Source: Myxocyprinus asiaticus
Lineage: Eukaryota; Chordata; Actinopteri; Cypriniformes; Catostomidae
NCBI RefSeq assembly: GCF_019703515.2
Contig: NC_059362.1
Coordinates: 24,550,826 to 24,614,825 of the forward strand
Length of the DNA: 64,000 bases
Direction of reading: 5' to 3'
Positions 45,890-58,309 of this stretch are shown one piece after another. A model generated the notes under the pieces. It was given only the letters and a program-made list of their open reading frames with translations. It was not told where the DNA came from and ran no database searches. A program made the translations under genes and the position numbers. Each line of letters begins with the position of its first letter. Positions within the stretch are counted from its first letter, which is position 1.

Positions 45890-46790
45890 ATGGACCCAGC
45901 AGAGGAGCCTACTCTTCACTCCACCCTCTCTCAGCAGGGAGCTTTACTGGGATATCAGCAGGATCAAATCTCCGCATCTAACTGGGTTCTGGAGATGATA
46001 GTATCGCAGCTTGCTGAGCTCACCTCTGTCGTTCAACAACTCTGCCTACCTCCCGATGTTGGTCCCACTCAGGAAGCACCCTCACTGGCTCTGGCAGTTC
46101 CCCACATCTCCTCCAACCCCATTTTCAGGTGAGGCGGGATCCTGTAGCACATTCCTTTCACAATGTTCTTCACGTTACAGCCCTCTGCTTTCCTGTCGAA
46201 AACTATGAAGGTGGTGTGTGTGATCACACTCCTCACTGGAAGGGCCGGTGGATGGGGGATTGCCATGTCGGACAACAGACAACCCTGTTGCGCCTCTTTT
46301 CACGCTTTCTCCACGGAGCTCCACCAGGTTTTTCATTGCTCGGCTCAAGGTCGGGAGGCAGCGAGGGTCTTATCCGGACTGTCTCAAGGAGATCAACGAG
46401 TCTCAGATTATGCGATCGAGTTTCGCACCCTGGCTGCTGCTTGTGAGTGGAACGACCACGCCATGTGGGACTGGTTTATACATGGGCTTTCCGATGACAT
46501 CCAGGACGAAATATATACTTTGGATCTGCCCCCACACTTTGACGATTTGGTGGATCTGGCTATCCGAGTTGATCAACACCTGGCCCTACCCTGCCGACGC
46601 TGCTCTCCACCTACTCGGGCAGCTGGCCATTACCCCCGTTCCACTACTTGGACCAGGTCACCAGAATCACGGCCCGACACTGAACCCATGCAAGTCAGGA
46701 GAAATCAGATTACACATGAGGAGAAGCAGTGATGCCTCATTAATCATTGTGCCCAGTCTGGTCACTTCTCTGCTTCCTGTCCGGTAAAAG
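45890..46790 (+). pseudogene. Gypsy gag pseudogene
   Basis: The ATG at 45890 starts MDPAEEPTLHSTLSQQGALL, 17 bp after the LTR. The frame meets a TGA at 46130 and a TAG at about 46145, then resumes in the same frame to 46732 with the retrotransposon Gag core (VSDYAIEFRTLAAACEWNDH, WFIHGLSDDIQDEIYTLDLP). A TGA follows EEKQ, and just after it a damaged zinc knuckle reads [13 protein letters not shown]; the first knuckle cysteine is not in place. The intact family protein would coat the RNA genome inside a virus-like particle. Stops and the damaged knuckle make it non-functional. Confidence 0.88.
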
Positions 46791-49490
46791 ACACCGCTCG
46801 TCAATAGGAAGGGGGTTACTGGCAAGCGAAACACCTTTGGACAAAGCCACCGATCTTCGTACACTTCTGCCAGCTCGGCTGCAGTATGGATCTACCTGTC
46901 ACATGGTCTCAGCCCTGGTGGATTTCGGAGCCGAAGGGAACTTTATGGACATCGACTTGGCTTCCAAATTGCTGCTTCCCATGGTCCAGCTGGATGAACC
47001 TGTCATCGCCCACACCCTCAGAGGCACACCGCTGTCCGTCATCACCCAGTCCACCAAGCCAGTCACCTTCATCTCCGGAGATCATACGGAGCAGTTGTCC
47101 TTTTACCTGATCCAATCTCCATCTGCACCGGTAGTGTTGGGGCATCCTTGGTTGGTAACGCACAACCCACACATAGACTGGTCAACCAACACTGTTCTTG
47201 CTTGGAGTCCTTACTGTCTTAATTCTGCTGTCTCCCCTGTTCAGTCTAGTGTTTTGTTGCAGGATGAACTGGCAGATTTATCCGGAGTACCATTGACATA
47301 CCATGATTTGAGGGCGGTATTCAGCTGGTCCCACGCCGCGACCCTTCCTCCTCATTGCCCATACAACTGTGCAATTGAATTGCTTCCTGGCACCTCGCCT
47401 CCTCGGGGACGGTTGTATTCACTCTCGGCTCCCAAGATGGCCATGAACAGGTATATCAATGATTCTCTGGCAGCCAGTCTCATCTGCCCTTCCTTGTCGC
47501 CAGCAGGGGCGGGGTTCTTCTTAGTGGAGAAGAAGGATGGCTCACTTAGACCCTGTATAGATTATCGGGGACTGAATGACATCACAGTGAAGAATTGCTA
47601 TCCTTTGCCATTGATGTCCCCAGCTTTCGAACTCTTGCAGGGAGCATCCATCTTTACGAGTTTGGACTTATGCAATGCTTATCACCTTGTCTGGATTAGG
47701 AAGGGGGATGAGTGGAAAACAGCTTTTAACACTCCTAGAGGGCACTTTGAATATTTGGTCATGCCTTTCAGTTTGGTCAACACCCCCGCTGTCTTCCAGG
47801 GGCTTGTAAATGATGTGCTTAGAGACATGGTTGATCGTTTTGTGTTTGTCTATCTTGATGATATTCTGATCTTCTCCCAGAATATCCAGGATCATGTTCA
47901 GCACGTCAGGCAGGTACTTCAGCGACTTCTAGAGAATCGGCTGTTCGTCAAGGCAGAGAAGTACGCTTTTCATGAACAGTCGGTTCCATTCCTGGGGTTC
48001 ATCGTTTCATATGAGGGAGTGCGCATGGACCCTGCTAAGGTCAGAGCCATCTTCGATTGGCCAACCCCAGATTCTCACAAGGCATTTCAGAGGTTTCTAG
48101 GGTTCGCTCATTTTTATCGGAGATTCATTAGGAATTACAGCCAACTTGCCATGCCTCTGATGTATCTCACCTCCACCCGGACTGACTTTTGTTGGTCCCC
48201 ATGAGGTGAGGCCACGTTTTCTAAATTAAAGGAGCAGTCTAAATTTCTACCGCATCCATCCTTGTAACTCCCGACCCTGCAAGTCAGTTTGTGGTGGAGG
48301 TGGATGCATCTGAGATTGGTGTTGGAGCGGTCCTGTCTCAGTGCTCTTCCTCAGACAGAAAGATGCATCTGTGTGCCTTTTTCACACTGCTTAACACCAG
48401 CAGAATGGAGCTATGACGTCGGTAACCGAGAATTGCTGGCTATCCGGTTGGCCTTGGGTGAGTGGTGTCATTGGTTAGAGGGTTCGGGGGTACCTTTCGT
48501 GGGCTGGACTGATCATAACAACCTAGAGTACATCCATAGCACCAAACGCCTCAACTCTAGACTGGCTTGCTGGGCATTATTTTTCACCCGTTTTAATTTT
48601 GTCCTTTCATATCACCCAGGCTCTAAGAATATCAAGCCTGACTCTTTGACTCAAAGTTGAGACCTCCACCGTTCCAATGGATACCATTCTACCCACCACT
48701 CAAGTGGTGGGCATGGTATCCTGGGAGGTGGAGGCTAAAGTCTGTGCTGCACTACAAAACACAGCGCCCCCCACCACGTGTCCTGTGGGTCGATTATTTG
48801 TTCCGTGATAAGTTCTGATGCTCGTCCTACAGTGGGATCACTCATCCAACATCACTTGTCATCCAGGGGCGACACCCAGATGCTTATTAGGCAACGTTTC
48901 TGGTGGCCATCGTTTGTGCAGGACGTACGCTGGTTCATTCCCCGCACAAGAACCCGATGTTCAGGTCCCGACCGCCCATGCCTTTATTCGGAGGTGCTGA
49001 CACCCCTGGAAAGCCACCAGAGAAGCCCTCATACAGACTGGTGCTTGTGTTAAGAGGTCGGCAGACCGGCACCTGTCTAAGCCCCCAGCTTACATGTGCT
49101 GGCAGAAGGTTTGGTTGTCCTCTAAGGACATTCCACTCCGACTCCACTCATGTAAGATGGGTCCCAAGTTTATCGGGCCATTTCCCATCACCAAGGTCAT
49201 TAGTCCAGTGGCGGTCCATCTTAAATTACCTACTCACCTCAAGCGCATTCAGTTTTTCATGTGTCCAAGATTAAACCTGTTTTACGTTCTGATATACACC
49301 CCATCACACCCGTCCCATATCCCCCATGTCTTGTTGAGGGCTCTAAGGCGTACACAGTCAGGAGACTGATCGATGTCAGGTGGATGGGCAGAGGGGTCCA
49401 GTACCTGGTTGAATGGGAGGGTTATTGACCTGAGGAGATATGTTGTGTCTTGGCTCGGGACATCCTGGACCACATCTTCATAGACTCATA
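46747..49490 (+). pseudogene. Gypsy pol pseudogene (protease, RT, RNase H, integrase remnant, chromodomain)
   Basis: The open part 46747-48204 (485 residues) contains a retropepsin-like region with the active-site motif changed to VDFGAEGNF (serine expected after the aspartate), then reverse transcriptase with [27 protein letters not shown] and the catalytic [14 protein letters not shown] at 48202 and later frameshifts follow. RNase H residues are recognisable in [27 protein letters not shown] and [10 protein letters not shown]. The integrase zinc-binding region is damaged, and the catalytic core is missing: near 49005-49012 the sequence jumps from just after the zinc-binding part to the C-terminal part (GPKFIGPFPITKVISPV). 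A chromodomain-like end (YLVEWEGY) precedes the stop. Catalytically dead as integrase. Confidence 0.9.
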
Positions 49491-49504
49491 GATCAGTTCC
49501 ACCA

Positions 49505-49981
49505 CACTCTCTCTGCCTAGTTGGTCCTGTCTCGTGTATCTGTTTGGTTGCCCGTCTTTCCCCGCGTGTCGGGGAAAGAGTTTGCTGTACGCTGTACTTC
49601 CAGTTTGCTGTACGCTTGTTCTCTGCACTCACGAATCTTCAACAAGGATTCCTCGTCTCTGCCTGCATGCCGGGAGAGTGATTGCCTTCCAGTCTACTGG
49701 GTGTTGTTCTCTGCACCTCACTATGCTTCAGCGGAGGATTCCTACAAATCTGCTCCTGACTTCCACAAAGCGCACACTCGCCTGCGAACACACTATTCAT
49801 GGATTTGCCCACTGCGCGGCCATGGCGTGCACGTATTCTCAAACTCCTTCCCGCAACTGCAGCCAGTGCCGGGAACATCAGTCTTCGCCAGCACAGTGAA
49901 AGTTAATATTTATTGTTAATAAATCCTTTGAACTGTTCTTCTGCTCTTGGGTCTCTTTGTCTCGCTCTTGCTCTCTTGACA
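49505..49981 (+). repeat. 3' LTR (start not resolved)
   Basis: Ends CTCTCTTGACA and includes the whole 5' LTR fragment. It carries internal duplicated motifs (TTTGCTGTACGCTTG-like, twice, near 49580-49620). The 5' boundary is uncertain because the other LTR is truncated; a TGTC near 49530 is one possible start. Downstream CA repeats obscure any target duplication. Confidence 0.6.
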
Positions 49982-50296
49982 CACACACACACATGTTGGT
50001 GCGACTATCCTTATGAGGACTCTCCATAGACAATGATTTTTATACTGTATGAACTATAGATTCTATCCCCTAACCCTACCCCTAAACCTAACCCTCACAA
50101 AAAAACTTTCTGTATTTTTGCATTTTCAAAAAAACATCATTTATTATGTTTTTATGCGATATGAATTAAGGGGACACTAGAAATGTCATCATAAACCACA
50201 TTTATAGCATAATACCCTTGAAATTACCAGTTTGTAACCTAAAAATGTCCTCGTAAACCACCCAAACTTGCCCATGCACACACACACACACACACC
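49981..50296 (+). repeat. Common fish repeat flanked by CA arrays
   Basis: ATGTTGGTGCGACTATCCTT, CTAACCCTACCCCTAAACCT, TTTTTGCATTTTCAAAAAAA, TTAAGGGGACACTAGAAATG and AATGTCCTCGTAAACCACCC are in order between two short CA arrays. This arrangement is very frequent in cyprinid DNA. Confidence 0.6.
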
Positions 50297-50299
50297 CAC

Positions 50300-51255
50300 T
50301 CAGAGAACAATGTGCAAAATGACTCTGGCCAAATTCCATTTGATTGTGTTTACATTTTCATAGTAATTTTGGTATTGTGTGTGTGCACTTGATAATTCCC
50401 AATTGTCCACTGTGTGCTCAGACTGTGAGTACTGGTATATGTGTGTCTGTGTTCATTGGTATTTATAAAACCATTCACTTTCCATACTGATTGATATGCT
50501 GAACATTTGTCTCTATAACAAAGGCTGTCCAACCTCCCAAAACCCCCAACACTTATTGCATTTAACATTAAATAAGCATTCAAAAAACGTCTGCTGAGAA
50601 GTCATCTCACATAAAACACCATCTGTGCTGCTTTTCTCATTCTTTCATTTGCTGGAATACATGACAGCGAGTGACACAATCAAGAAAAACAGAAAGCGCA
50701 GCACAAATTAGGTCAGCCGTGATCTGTGACCAATTAGCATACGTGCTAACACCACAACTGCATGCTCCAATGATATTAAAGAAATTCTTTTTGATATAGG
50801 AGCAGCACAAACACGACTTGTATGTGCTGGCATATTAGCTGTGAATCTTCAAGCATAAACTTGTAGGAAATGTAGACCGGGTTAAATGAGACAATAAAAT
50901 AAGTTGTAAATCAGATTTAGAGTTGCATAATTTGTTGCTGTGAGATTTGAGGAACAGAAAAAGTGCTTAGATTTACAGGAACATCTTTAACCTGTCTTGC
51001 TCTCTATCTATGAAATTAGCACATGGCCATATGCAACACTCATTTTCCATATTCTAATACATTCAAATAAGGGGCAAAGATAGGGTTCAGGGCAGGAATG
51101 TGGCAGAGCAATCAGCATATTTACTGAGACAAGGCATCAGCCTTTGTCAAAACAGGGAACATTACATATCCAAGCTCTTACTCTTAAGGACTACAATAAA
51201 AAAGGAATTAGCCCCAACAAGACAAAAATTCTGTATGTACGCTCTGATCAAGTTG
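50300..51255. other. No gene recognised
   Basis: Largely unique-looking; the block around 50690-50790 (e.g. GACCAATTAGCATACGTGCT) is repeat-poor and could be conserved noncoding DNA. No supported coding frame. Confidence 0.4.
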
Positions 51256-51259
51256 TTAA

Positions 51260-51263
<4 letters not shown>

Positions 51264-51304
<41 letters not shown>

Positions 51305-51317
51305 GAACAAGATAAAC

Positions 51318-51354
<37 letters not shown>

Positions 51355-51357
51355 TAT
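51264..51357. repeat. (TA)n pair with palindromic flanks
   Basis: TA runs at 51264-51301 and 51325-51351. The second is bounded by ATAAACTATAT on the left and ATATAGTTTAT on the right, a palindrome. Confidence 0.9.
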
Positions 51358-51359
51358 TT

Positions 51360-52600
51360 TGTTCATTTTTGCTGTTTGACTGAGTCATTACATGGTTATT
51401 ACATTATTATAACTTACAACTTTATTTATGTTATAAATTATATGTGCAATTGCTGTTGTTTCTGATCATGTGGTTTCTCATTTCTGAAAGTGTTTTAACT
51501 TACTGATACCATAGAGAATGTGTGCAGCATAACTTACAACATTAAACAGGTCAAAACTTGAAAATCTGTGCTAAAGATGGAAGACCATGTTGATTAGCAA
51601 CCATGGAGCTCAGGAAACGTCCTGCCTTTGAAATTTCTCCACTTTTGCCTCTGTCTGGCCTCCCTGCATTTCAGGGTCACGGTACATTAAAACAATGTCC
51701 CATTTCATTATATAAATGTCAACCGCAACATCAAAAAGAGATCTGAGCACTTAAAAAAAAAAAAATAAATAAAAAAAAGCCTAAGGCCAAAATAAAATCA
51801 GATTTTGATGTGCAGTTTTAGTTAAACTTAAAATAACAAATTTTTATTCCAGGGAAAAATTACTCATTATGCTGGACATTTTGCTATCTGTTTATGAAGG
51901 AAGACAGGCTGCAGAAAGATGGTAAAAGATTAAAATTGTTTCTTTTGTGACAGATAAGGTTATGAATCATGCAGTATATCTCCTGAAAGAATAGAATTGT
52001 GCATCATTTATAGAAGCAATTCTCAGTGGCACCAACCCCAGGATCTTATATTCCATTCTGTGGCAGGATTGGGAATATTTCTGATTGCCTTAAGTGATGC
52101 TTATGACTGTACTTCAATGTGACTCATAGAAGTGAGGGTCTTGCATGGGTTGGCATTAATAACAGCGGTCTGTGATGGCTAGAATGATGGTAAAGTGGAA
52201 TATGTTCTGTAAATGTTACCAAATGCACTTTATACATGACTTGCTCATTATGATGCATTTCAGTCAAGCAGTGCCACTCTCTAAAGAAGCAGTAATTATA
52301 CATTGTCCTACAATAGCTGTCTACAATAGCTGAGCTTAGGATAATAGTTATGTTCTGAATAGCATGGTCTGCTATCATCTGCTAACTAAATACCATAAAC
52401 TTTTGACCTAAATGGATTTCAAGTGATATGCAACAATGCAGCTTTATGAGCTGGAGTCTATCTCGCTATTGAAAATAGAAAATGATATATTTCATAGTGG
52501 GAACATTTATAAGTGCAGCAATAATGTTGAATCAAAGCCTAGAAGAAGTTCTGACATTTAGGCCATGCCTAAAGCATCTCAGATTCACATACAGTCCTGA
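51360..52600. other. No gene recognised
   Basis: An A-rich run lies at 51751-51778. The rest is unique-looking with no coding signal. 51540-51740 is repeat-poor. Confidence 0.45.
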
Positions 52601-52605
52601 GCCAA

Positions 52606-53134
52606 GGTTATAATAGTTTTTAATTTTGAATTTAGTTTTTATTTCTATTTCATTTTCAAATTTTCACTCCAATTCAGTTTAGTTTTCATTTTGTTTGTTA
52701 GTTCTTTGTTAGTTTTAGTTTAGTTTTAGTTTTAGTTTTGTTCATTAGTTATTTGTTAGTTTTAATTTAGTTTTTCAGTATATTTAGGTTTTATTTTAGT
52801 TTTAGTATTTATATGAAGGGATATTGGAGATTGGGGAAAACAGGTATTTGTGTAATGTGGGTCATAGCTGGACTCCCCAATGTCCAATTTGTAAATAATG
52901 TTATTGTGGGTGACCTCCAAGTATGTTCGTCTAATATTACAGCTCGGCAATCAACTCGATTCTCTGGGACAGAAATGTAAACTGTGCTGGGTGGGGGAGG
53001 AGGCTATTGTCATATGGTAGTTACGTACAGTAGTCAAAGAAAAGCCTCCATCGCCATCATTTACAGCAGGGGTGCTCACACTTCTATGGAAAGAAATAAA
53101 AATGTTCACGTTATTGCAGCAAGATCTACCTAAC

Positions 53135-53210
<76 letters not shown>

Positions 53211-54245
53211 CACAATACCAAAATGTCTGTAGTTGTTAGTGAATTTTGACCATTCTTGATACCAGCTTTTCACAACAAATAATAACACTAATTAATTTGT
53301 TATGTAAGAATTGTACTCAAGTAATTACTGAAGAATACTAAACAGTCAGTATTAAAATAACAATTCAGCAATGAATAGAAATAATTAAAATAGAACAAAA
53401 ATACAAAATTAAAAAACAGTGTTTTGTTAACAGCTTTAAATGTTTTTAACAGCAGTATCAAGTATTCAAGTTAACATTCAAATTTGAAATGCTACATAGA
53501 GCCTAATTAGTACTGGTCTTCATTGTATAATGTATAATACATTAATAGTTTTCAAAGCTAATAATGTTATCCAGTCAAGAACAGTGAGTGGTTTTCTCAT
53601 TTTCTTGTTATGGTTCTCTGATTAATATTAATGACAGTAGCAGGTCTGTTAGGTTACATTAACACTTACAAGTCTGATACTTTAATACAAATTTGCTTTC
53701 CCCCCACTGTTTACGTTCACTTTAGATATCATTCTCTGAGTTCACATGAATACCTCACCAAGATGGGCATTAGGGTGAAATCCACTTCAAAAATCCACTT
53801 GTCCTGGACAAGCGTTAATTTCGAGCCCAGCTGAACTTCAAATCAAACCCTCTTTACCAGTTCCAAATTAAATCTAAATCAAATCGCAGATTGACAGGAT
53901 AAGACAGAATGAGGTAGACTGTTATCTACCTGCTTTGCCACTCTTCACTATGGTATTCTCACTCTCGTTGCTGATGCAATGATGAATTAGGCCATCCATT
54001 ATCGCCTTCTAGTGGCATCTTCATGTTACAGAAATTGCAGGTTTAACGGTTAAAAAAACACAGCAACAAGATTATTTTTTATTTTATTTCAGTTAGTTTC
54101 AGAGCCATGTATTTTTATCTTAGTTTAGTTTCAGTTTTTCCAATTATGTTATTTTTTATTTTTATTTCAGTTTACGATTTTTTTTTTTCTTTTTTACATT
54201 TAGTTTTAGTCTTCGTTTTCATTTTAGTTTACAATGATAACACTG
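52606..54245. repeat. Element bounded by TTTTAGTTT-rich ends
   Basis: Both ends are built from TTTTAGTTT/ATTTTTATTTC units: 52608-52800 starting GTTATAATAGTTTTTAATTT and 54075-54235 ending CATTTTAGTTTACAATGATA. The pattern is a known type of cyprinid non-autonomous element, but terminal inverted repeats are not clear. It encloses a 68-bp TA array (53139-53206) and ~1 kb of AT-rich sequence without a coding frame. Confidence 0.4.
53139..53206. repeat. (TA)n microsatellite
   Basis: Pure TA, ~68 bp. Confidence 0.97.
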
Positions 54246-54631
54246 TGCTGAGCTTGACTTAGCAGGCAGACACAGCATTGATTTCCTCATCATTTATGAA
54301 GGCGAAGTGATCTCACTTACATTCTGTTATTACATCTGTAAAGCAGAATAATGTTGAACCAACAGCACACATACAATATGTTTCCACTCAGACACTTAGA
54401 CACCTTAAACCTGCTGATCCTCATTTAACACACACACAAACAATATTTGTTGAGTATTTAAATGAACATGTCACATCTCTGTGAATGTGAAAACCAAATG
54501 TGCATACTTATTCTTTGTCGCTACAAAACATTTAGCCAATAACCTACATAATAGAATTTGCTCAGTTAATATTTACATGCCATTCAAATGAATTAATTCC
54601 TTCATATTTCATTCAAAATGTGTATTTAATG

Positions 54632-54700
54632 GAATAGTTCACCCATAAATTAAAATTATGTAATTTACTTCCCCTCACGTCTTTTCAAGTCCTGCATCAA
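54632..54700 (+). repeat. Fragment of the common cyprinid MITE-like repeat
   Basis: TAATGGAATAGTTCACCCAT AAATTAAAATTATG ... CCCCTCACGTC follows the 5' part of the family seen at 19190-19440. Confidence 0.55.
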
Positions 54701-54831
54701 AAGCTGCATCAATTGTATTTGCACAAAATAAAATTAACCTATCAATTCCATAAATTCCATATTCATGTATTCAATAAGGATACATACATTTTTGTACAGC
54801 ACTAAAGTTGTTCAAATGTAAAATGATAACA

Positions 54832-54970
54832 CTTCACAATAAGATTCCATTTGTTAACATTAGTAAACAACATTAATTAACATGAACTAACAATAAACAA
54901 TACTTTTACAGTATTTATTAATATTAATTTCAGCATATATTAATACATTTTTAAAAGTCAAAAGTTGCAT
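54832..54970 (+). repeat. Left arm of a MITE whose right arm is at 58310-58462
   Basis: ACACTTCACAATAAGATTCC, TTGTTAACATTAGTAAACAA, CATGAACTAACAATAAACAA is the left arm of a common inverted-repeat cyprinid family. Confidence 0.6.
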
Positions 54971-54974
54971 GTGT

Positions 54975-55285
54975 TAAGTAAGGAATAACTGACAATGGAC
55001 CATTGAATTATTTAAAAATAATGCACACCCTGAGGTGGTAATGTGGTCAATTATTTGAGACAATTATTCCGCTTATAATGTGGTTACCACACCTTAAGAC
55101 ATCATTCAGAGTTTTATCTCAAGACATTTTCTGGTTTTCGTCCCTAAAATGCTCTTGTGAGTGGAACTACTGTCTTCCACCATGGATTCAGTGTCTTGCT
55201 TTGATACAGCCCATGTCTCTGTTGCTAGTTCGAAAATGTCACTTTAGAACTAGCAACTGAGGCTTGCACTTTCTGGAATAACAAG
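54975..55285. repeat. Second repeat arm and filler
   Basis: GTAAGGAATAACTGACAATG and AAAAATAATGCACACCCTGA match another cyprinid repeat; a similar AAAATAATTGCACACCTTAG occurs at 58242. After ~55090 the sequence is unremarkable. Confidence 0.4.
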
Positions 55286-55286
55286 G

Positions 55287-55329
<43 letters not shown>

Positions 55330-55345
55330 CGAGAGAGAGAAACTG
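55287..55345. repeat. (TG)n-(GA)n microsatellite
   Basis: TG run at 55288-55325 followed by a short GA run. Confidence 0.95.
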
Positions 55346-55429
55346 AGACAGATTGCTTGTGTGATTACCTCTGTTTGCAGCGGCTCTCGTCAGCAGTTAC
55401 ACTGCTTCAAATTACCAAGAAGTAAGTTT

Positions 55430-55431
55430 AA

Positions 55432-55483
<52 letters not shown>

Positions 55484-55522
55484 TTCTTAGCAATAGCGTT
55501 GTAGTGTCACTATTGCTAAGAA

Positions 55523-55564
<42 letters not shown>

Positions 55565-55600
55565 TTCTTAGCAATAGCGTTGTAGTGTCACTTTTCTGCT
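55430..55600. repeat. TA-rich palindrome with tandem-duplicated core
   Basis: Order: (TA)n, core hairpin, (TA)n, partial second core. The core hairpin at 55482-55524 has a perfect 15-bp stem, ACTTCTTAGCAATAG with CTATTGCTAAGAAGT, around a 13-bp loop. The stem is extended on both sides by TA runs. The first half of the core (ACTTCTTAGCAATAGCGTTG to GTGTCAC) recurs after the second TA run at 55563. Confidence 0.9.
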
Positions 55601-55639
55601 GTTAAACAACTGTTTACAAACCGTCGCAGCGCTGATATG

Positions 55640-55950
55640 AAGGCTCTGTTTGTCGCTCATGACAAACAGAGTGAGACAGTTGGTGAGACTGTAAGAGAGG
55701 GGGAGGGCAAGCGCGAGGTGCTTTCCACAGAAATAAAAATATATTTCAGATAGTATAGAAACTGTTGTATAGATCAATTCAATGGGGTGCGTTGACATCA
55801 AGACTCTGTTTATTGGTGGCGATGCGAGTTTCATTATGTGTGTGTGCACGTGAGCCTCATTGTGTGAGTGTGGTTGAGAGCGAAAGAGAGAGAGAGGGAG
55901 TGCAAGGCCGCTTTTCAACAGAAACTGAAATAAATTTAGGATATTTTAGA
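55640..55950 (+). repeat. Imperfect tandem duplication (~170-bp unit)
   Basis: AGAGAGGGGGAGGGCAAGCG ... CTTTCCACAGAAAT (55690-55745) is echoed by AGAGAGAGAGGGAGTGCAAG ... CTTTTCAACAGAAACT (55880-55930). Both are preceded by a GACTCTGTTT/GGCTCTGTTT motif. Confidence 0.5.
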
Positions 55951-56012
55951 CTTTGTCATTTTTATCCAGTGTACTTTGCCAGTGTCTTTGTTTTAATTGG
56001 TTATGTTTCTGT

Positions 56013-57316
56013 TGTTGGGCCTTATGTATTCAGATAGAAGACAAAGGCTTGCCTAACACAGTCGTAAAACTCACTCAGGCCCACATAACAAGTCATAAAT
56101 TTTACTGATAAAAATCGCGCCAAAATCAAACAAAGGGAGTCCAAAACAGACTACAAATCCCATGAAGCCTTGCTCACTAAAGGATCGAACTCTCAACTCC
56201 TATTGGATGAGGCACACAACAGAACGCACCTCAACCATGACATCATCAGGAGTAGAAATACCTCTGAAATGCTTCCGGGATCTGCTTTCAGCAACTTTGC
56301 TCGCCATGTGTAGGCGCAGCTCATCGCTGCTCTCAGGTGTAGCCTCGTGGCACAAGGAAGTAACGTACGACTTGAAACTGTAGCCATACAATCTCTATCT
56401 CGCTGGACGAGTTGAGATTACTCTGTGTTCCACCGAACACTCTAACGGATCCGAAGGAGACCGCTGAGCAATCCGCATCTTCATCCGTTTGTCTGCAGAA
56501 GTGAAGAGATAAAATATTTCTCCTCCATCTTCAATCAAGTTGACGTCGCTGATTTCTCCAACAGCCCGCCGAGAATCAGCAGCCGTACCACCCGCCGTCA
56601 GAGCGAGGAAACGGCCTCCCGTCATCACCCAAGCCTCAAGGAACCGAGTCGGAGTTAAAGACGGATGAACACACATTCTACCTGTGTCCTCATGCGATTC
56701 AAGTAAGAGGTTTACGTCTGGGCAGAGATAGAATATTATAGAGTGTTATTCTTGTGTACCAAGGTTATTGCTTGTACAGTTTACAGACCACCAAGTCCGC
56801 TCATTGCGGCTAATACTCGGGGTATTAATTATCACGAATGAGTTTTGCTGAATTGTAGTCCAACCACATTGGACTGTTGTGCATTTCCGCCATCGCGGGT
56901 GAGACCGGCACACTGAGTTTATCCATTAAAGAATCAAAGACCGCGGGACGGTTTACAAGCCATCCACCGCGTCTCTGAGTGATAAACTAACAGCTGCTTT
57001 CTCTCCCACGATCGCGAAACCGCCTTTGGGGCCGTCACTTAATTCTCTCTCTCTCTCGTACTAACCACACACACACACACCTACACGCGACCCCTCAAAA
57101 ACATTCTCGCACACATTTTTGGCTAGTAGATAACTTCGTGATAAAGCTCAGCTTTGTCCCTAAGCTATCGTACAAGCAGATACACGCGGTAAACTGATAG
57201 ACACCATTGACTGGTTTCTCTCCGCCCACATTCACGGCCATATTCTCTGGTCGGAAGTCTCGCGTGATATACTCTCCACGAGAGTCACGTCCACCATTTT
57301 GTGCGCATCCCTCCTT

Positions 57317-57376
<60 letters not shown>

Positions 57377-58133
57377 CTCATGTGTTATAGGATTATTTTG
57401 ATTTCCATATCTAATCATGTCACTGTTTAGTTTGTAGTTGTAAGTCGGAAGTTTATTGACTGCATTGTATTCATTATTAATTGATATTACTGCATAAATA
57501 AATTTTGTTATATTACAAAGAGATGTGTTTTGGTTTGTTTTGCATACACCTGTGTCATGCTGACGGGATGTCAGTGCTCGGATTCAAGCCTTCATTCATT
57601 GTTTTTTTCCCGAAAATCGATATTCTTCAGATGTCGATTTTCCTAAGAAAACAGTCTAATATTGAGACTGTTATACTATCTGGTTATTAGTCCCTGATTC
57701 CAGGGTGGTGCCCCGTCAGTATTAATTCTTATTAATATTCTATTGATTTTTGATAATTGATAATTATCTTTGATGATTGTTGAATTTGAATGATCAATAA
57801 GCTAGTGTTAATTTCAATTAATGTTTCATCGATGTTAACAATTAACGATTATCTTTGATAATTGTTGATTTAAAGGATTAAAAAAAGCTAACATTGATTC
57901 TCATCAATGTTCTATTGATTTTAATAATCAATAATTATCTTTGATAATTATTAATTATTGCTAATAACCAAACCCGCTCCTAAACGTAGCGCACTACATT
58001 TACTGGAGCCCCATATGAGTTTTTAATGAGTTAGATCCAATTAATTAATTTAAATATTAATTAATAACTAAACAAATAATTACCAATTATTTCTGATAGT
58101 AACACTGATCTAAACAACCAGTAAAGCCCTACA
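56013..58133. mobile_element. Probable 2.12-kb solo LTR, copy 2
   Basis: Same unit as 9067-11114, same orientation: begins TGTTGGGCC, ends GCCCTACA, flanked by CTGT at 56009-56012 and 58134-58137. It has two extra stretches relative to copy 1: ~36 bp near 57167-57203 and ~40 bp near 57967-58008. Its CT array is shorter and its CA array is at 57319-57375. No retroviral-type genes are inside. Confidence 0.75.
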
Positions 58134-58309
58134 CTGTAGTCTGTATGGCTCTTTAAAATAACTGAAATAATCTGGCAAAGTGATGTGGAACCGTTATGTG
58201 ATCAAGACCTGGAACTACTTCATAGCCATGCTTTTACTGAAAAATAATTGCACACCTTAGAACATCTGTGAACCAGTAAGAATCAAGCATTCAACAGACC
58301 CATGGTATA

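Larger units (their letters stand above)
45791..49981 (+). mobile_element. Ty3/Gypsy LTR retrotransposon, degenerate
   Basis: Order of parts: 5' LTR fragment (45791-45872), gag (from 45890), protease-RT-RNase H (46747-48660), partial integrase (48780-49330), chromodomain (about 49348-49490), then a 3' LTR ending at 49981. The shared LTR stretch is ATTTATTGTTAATAAATCC to CTCTCTTGACA. The 5' LTR is truncated. RT-RNase H-integrase order and the C-terminal chromodomain define a chromovirus-type Gypsy element common in teleosts. Confidence 0.93.
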
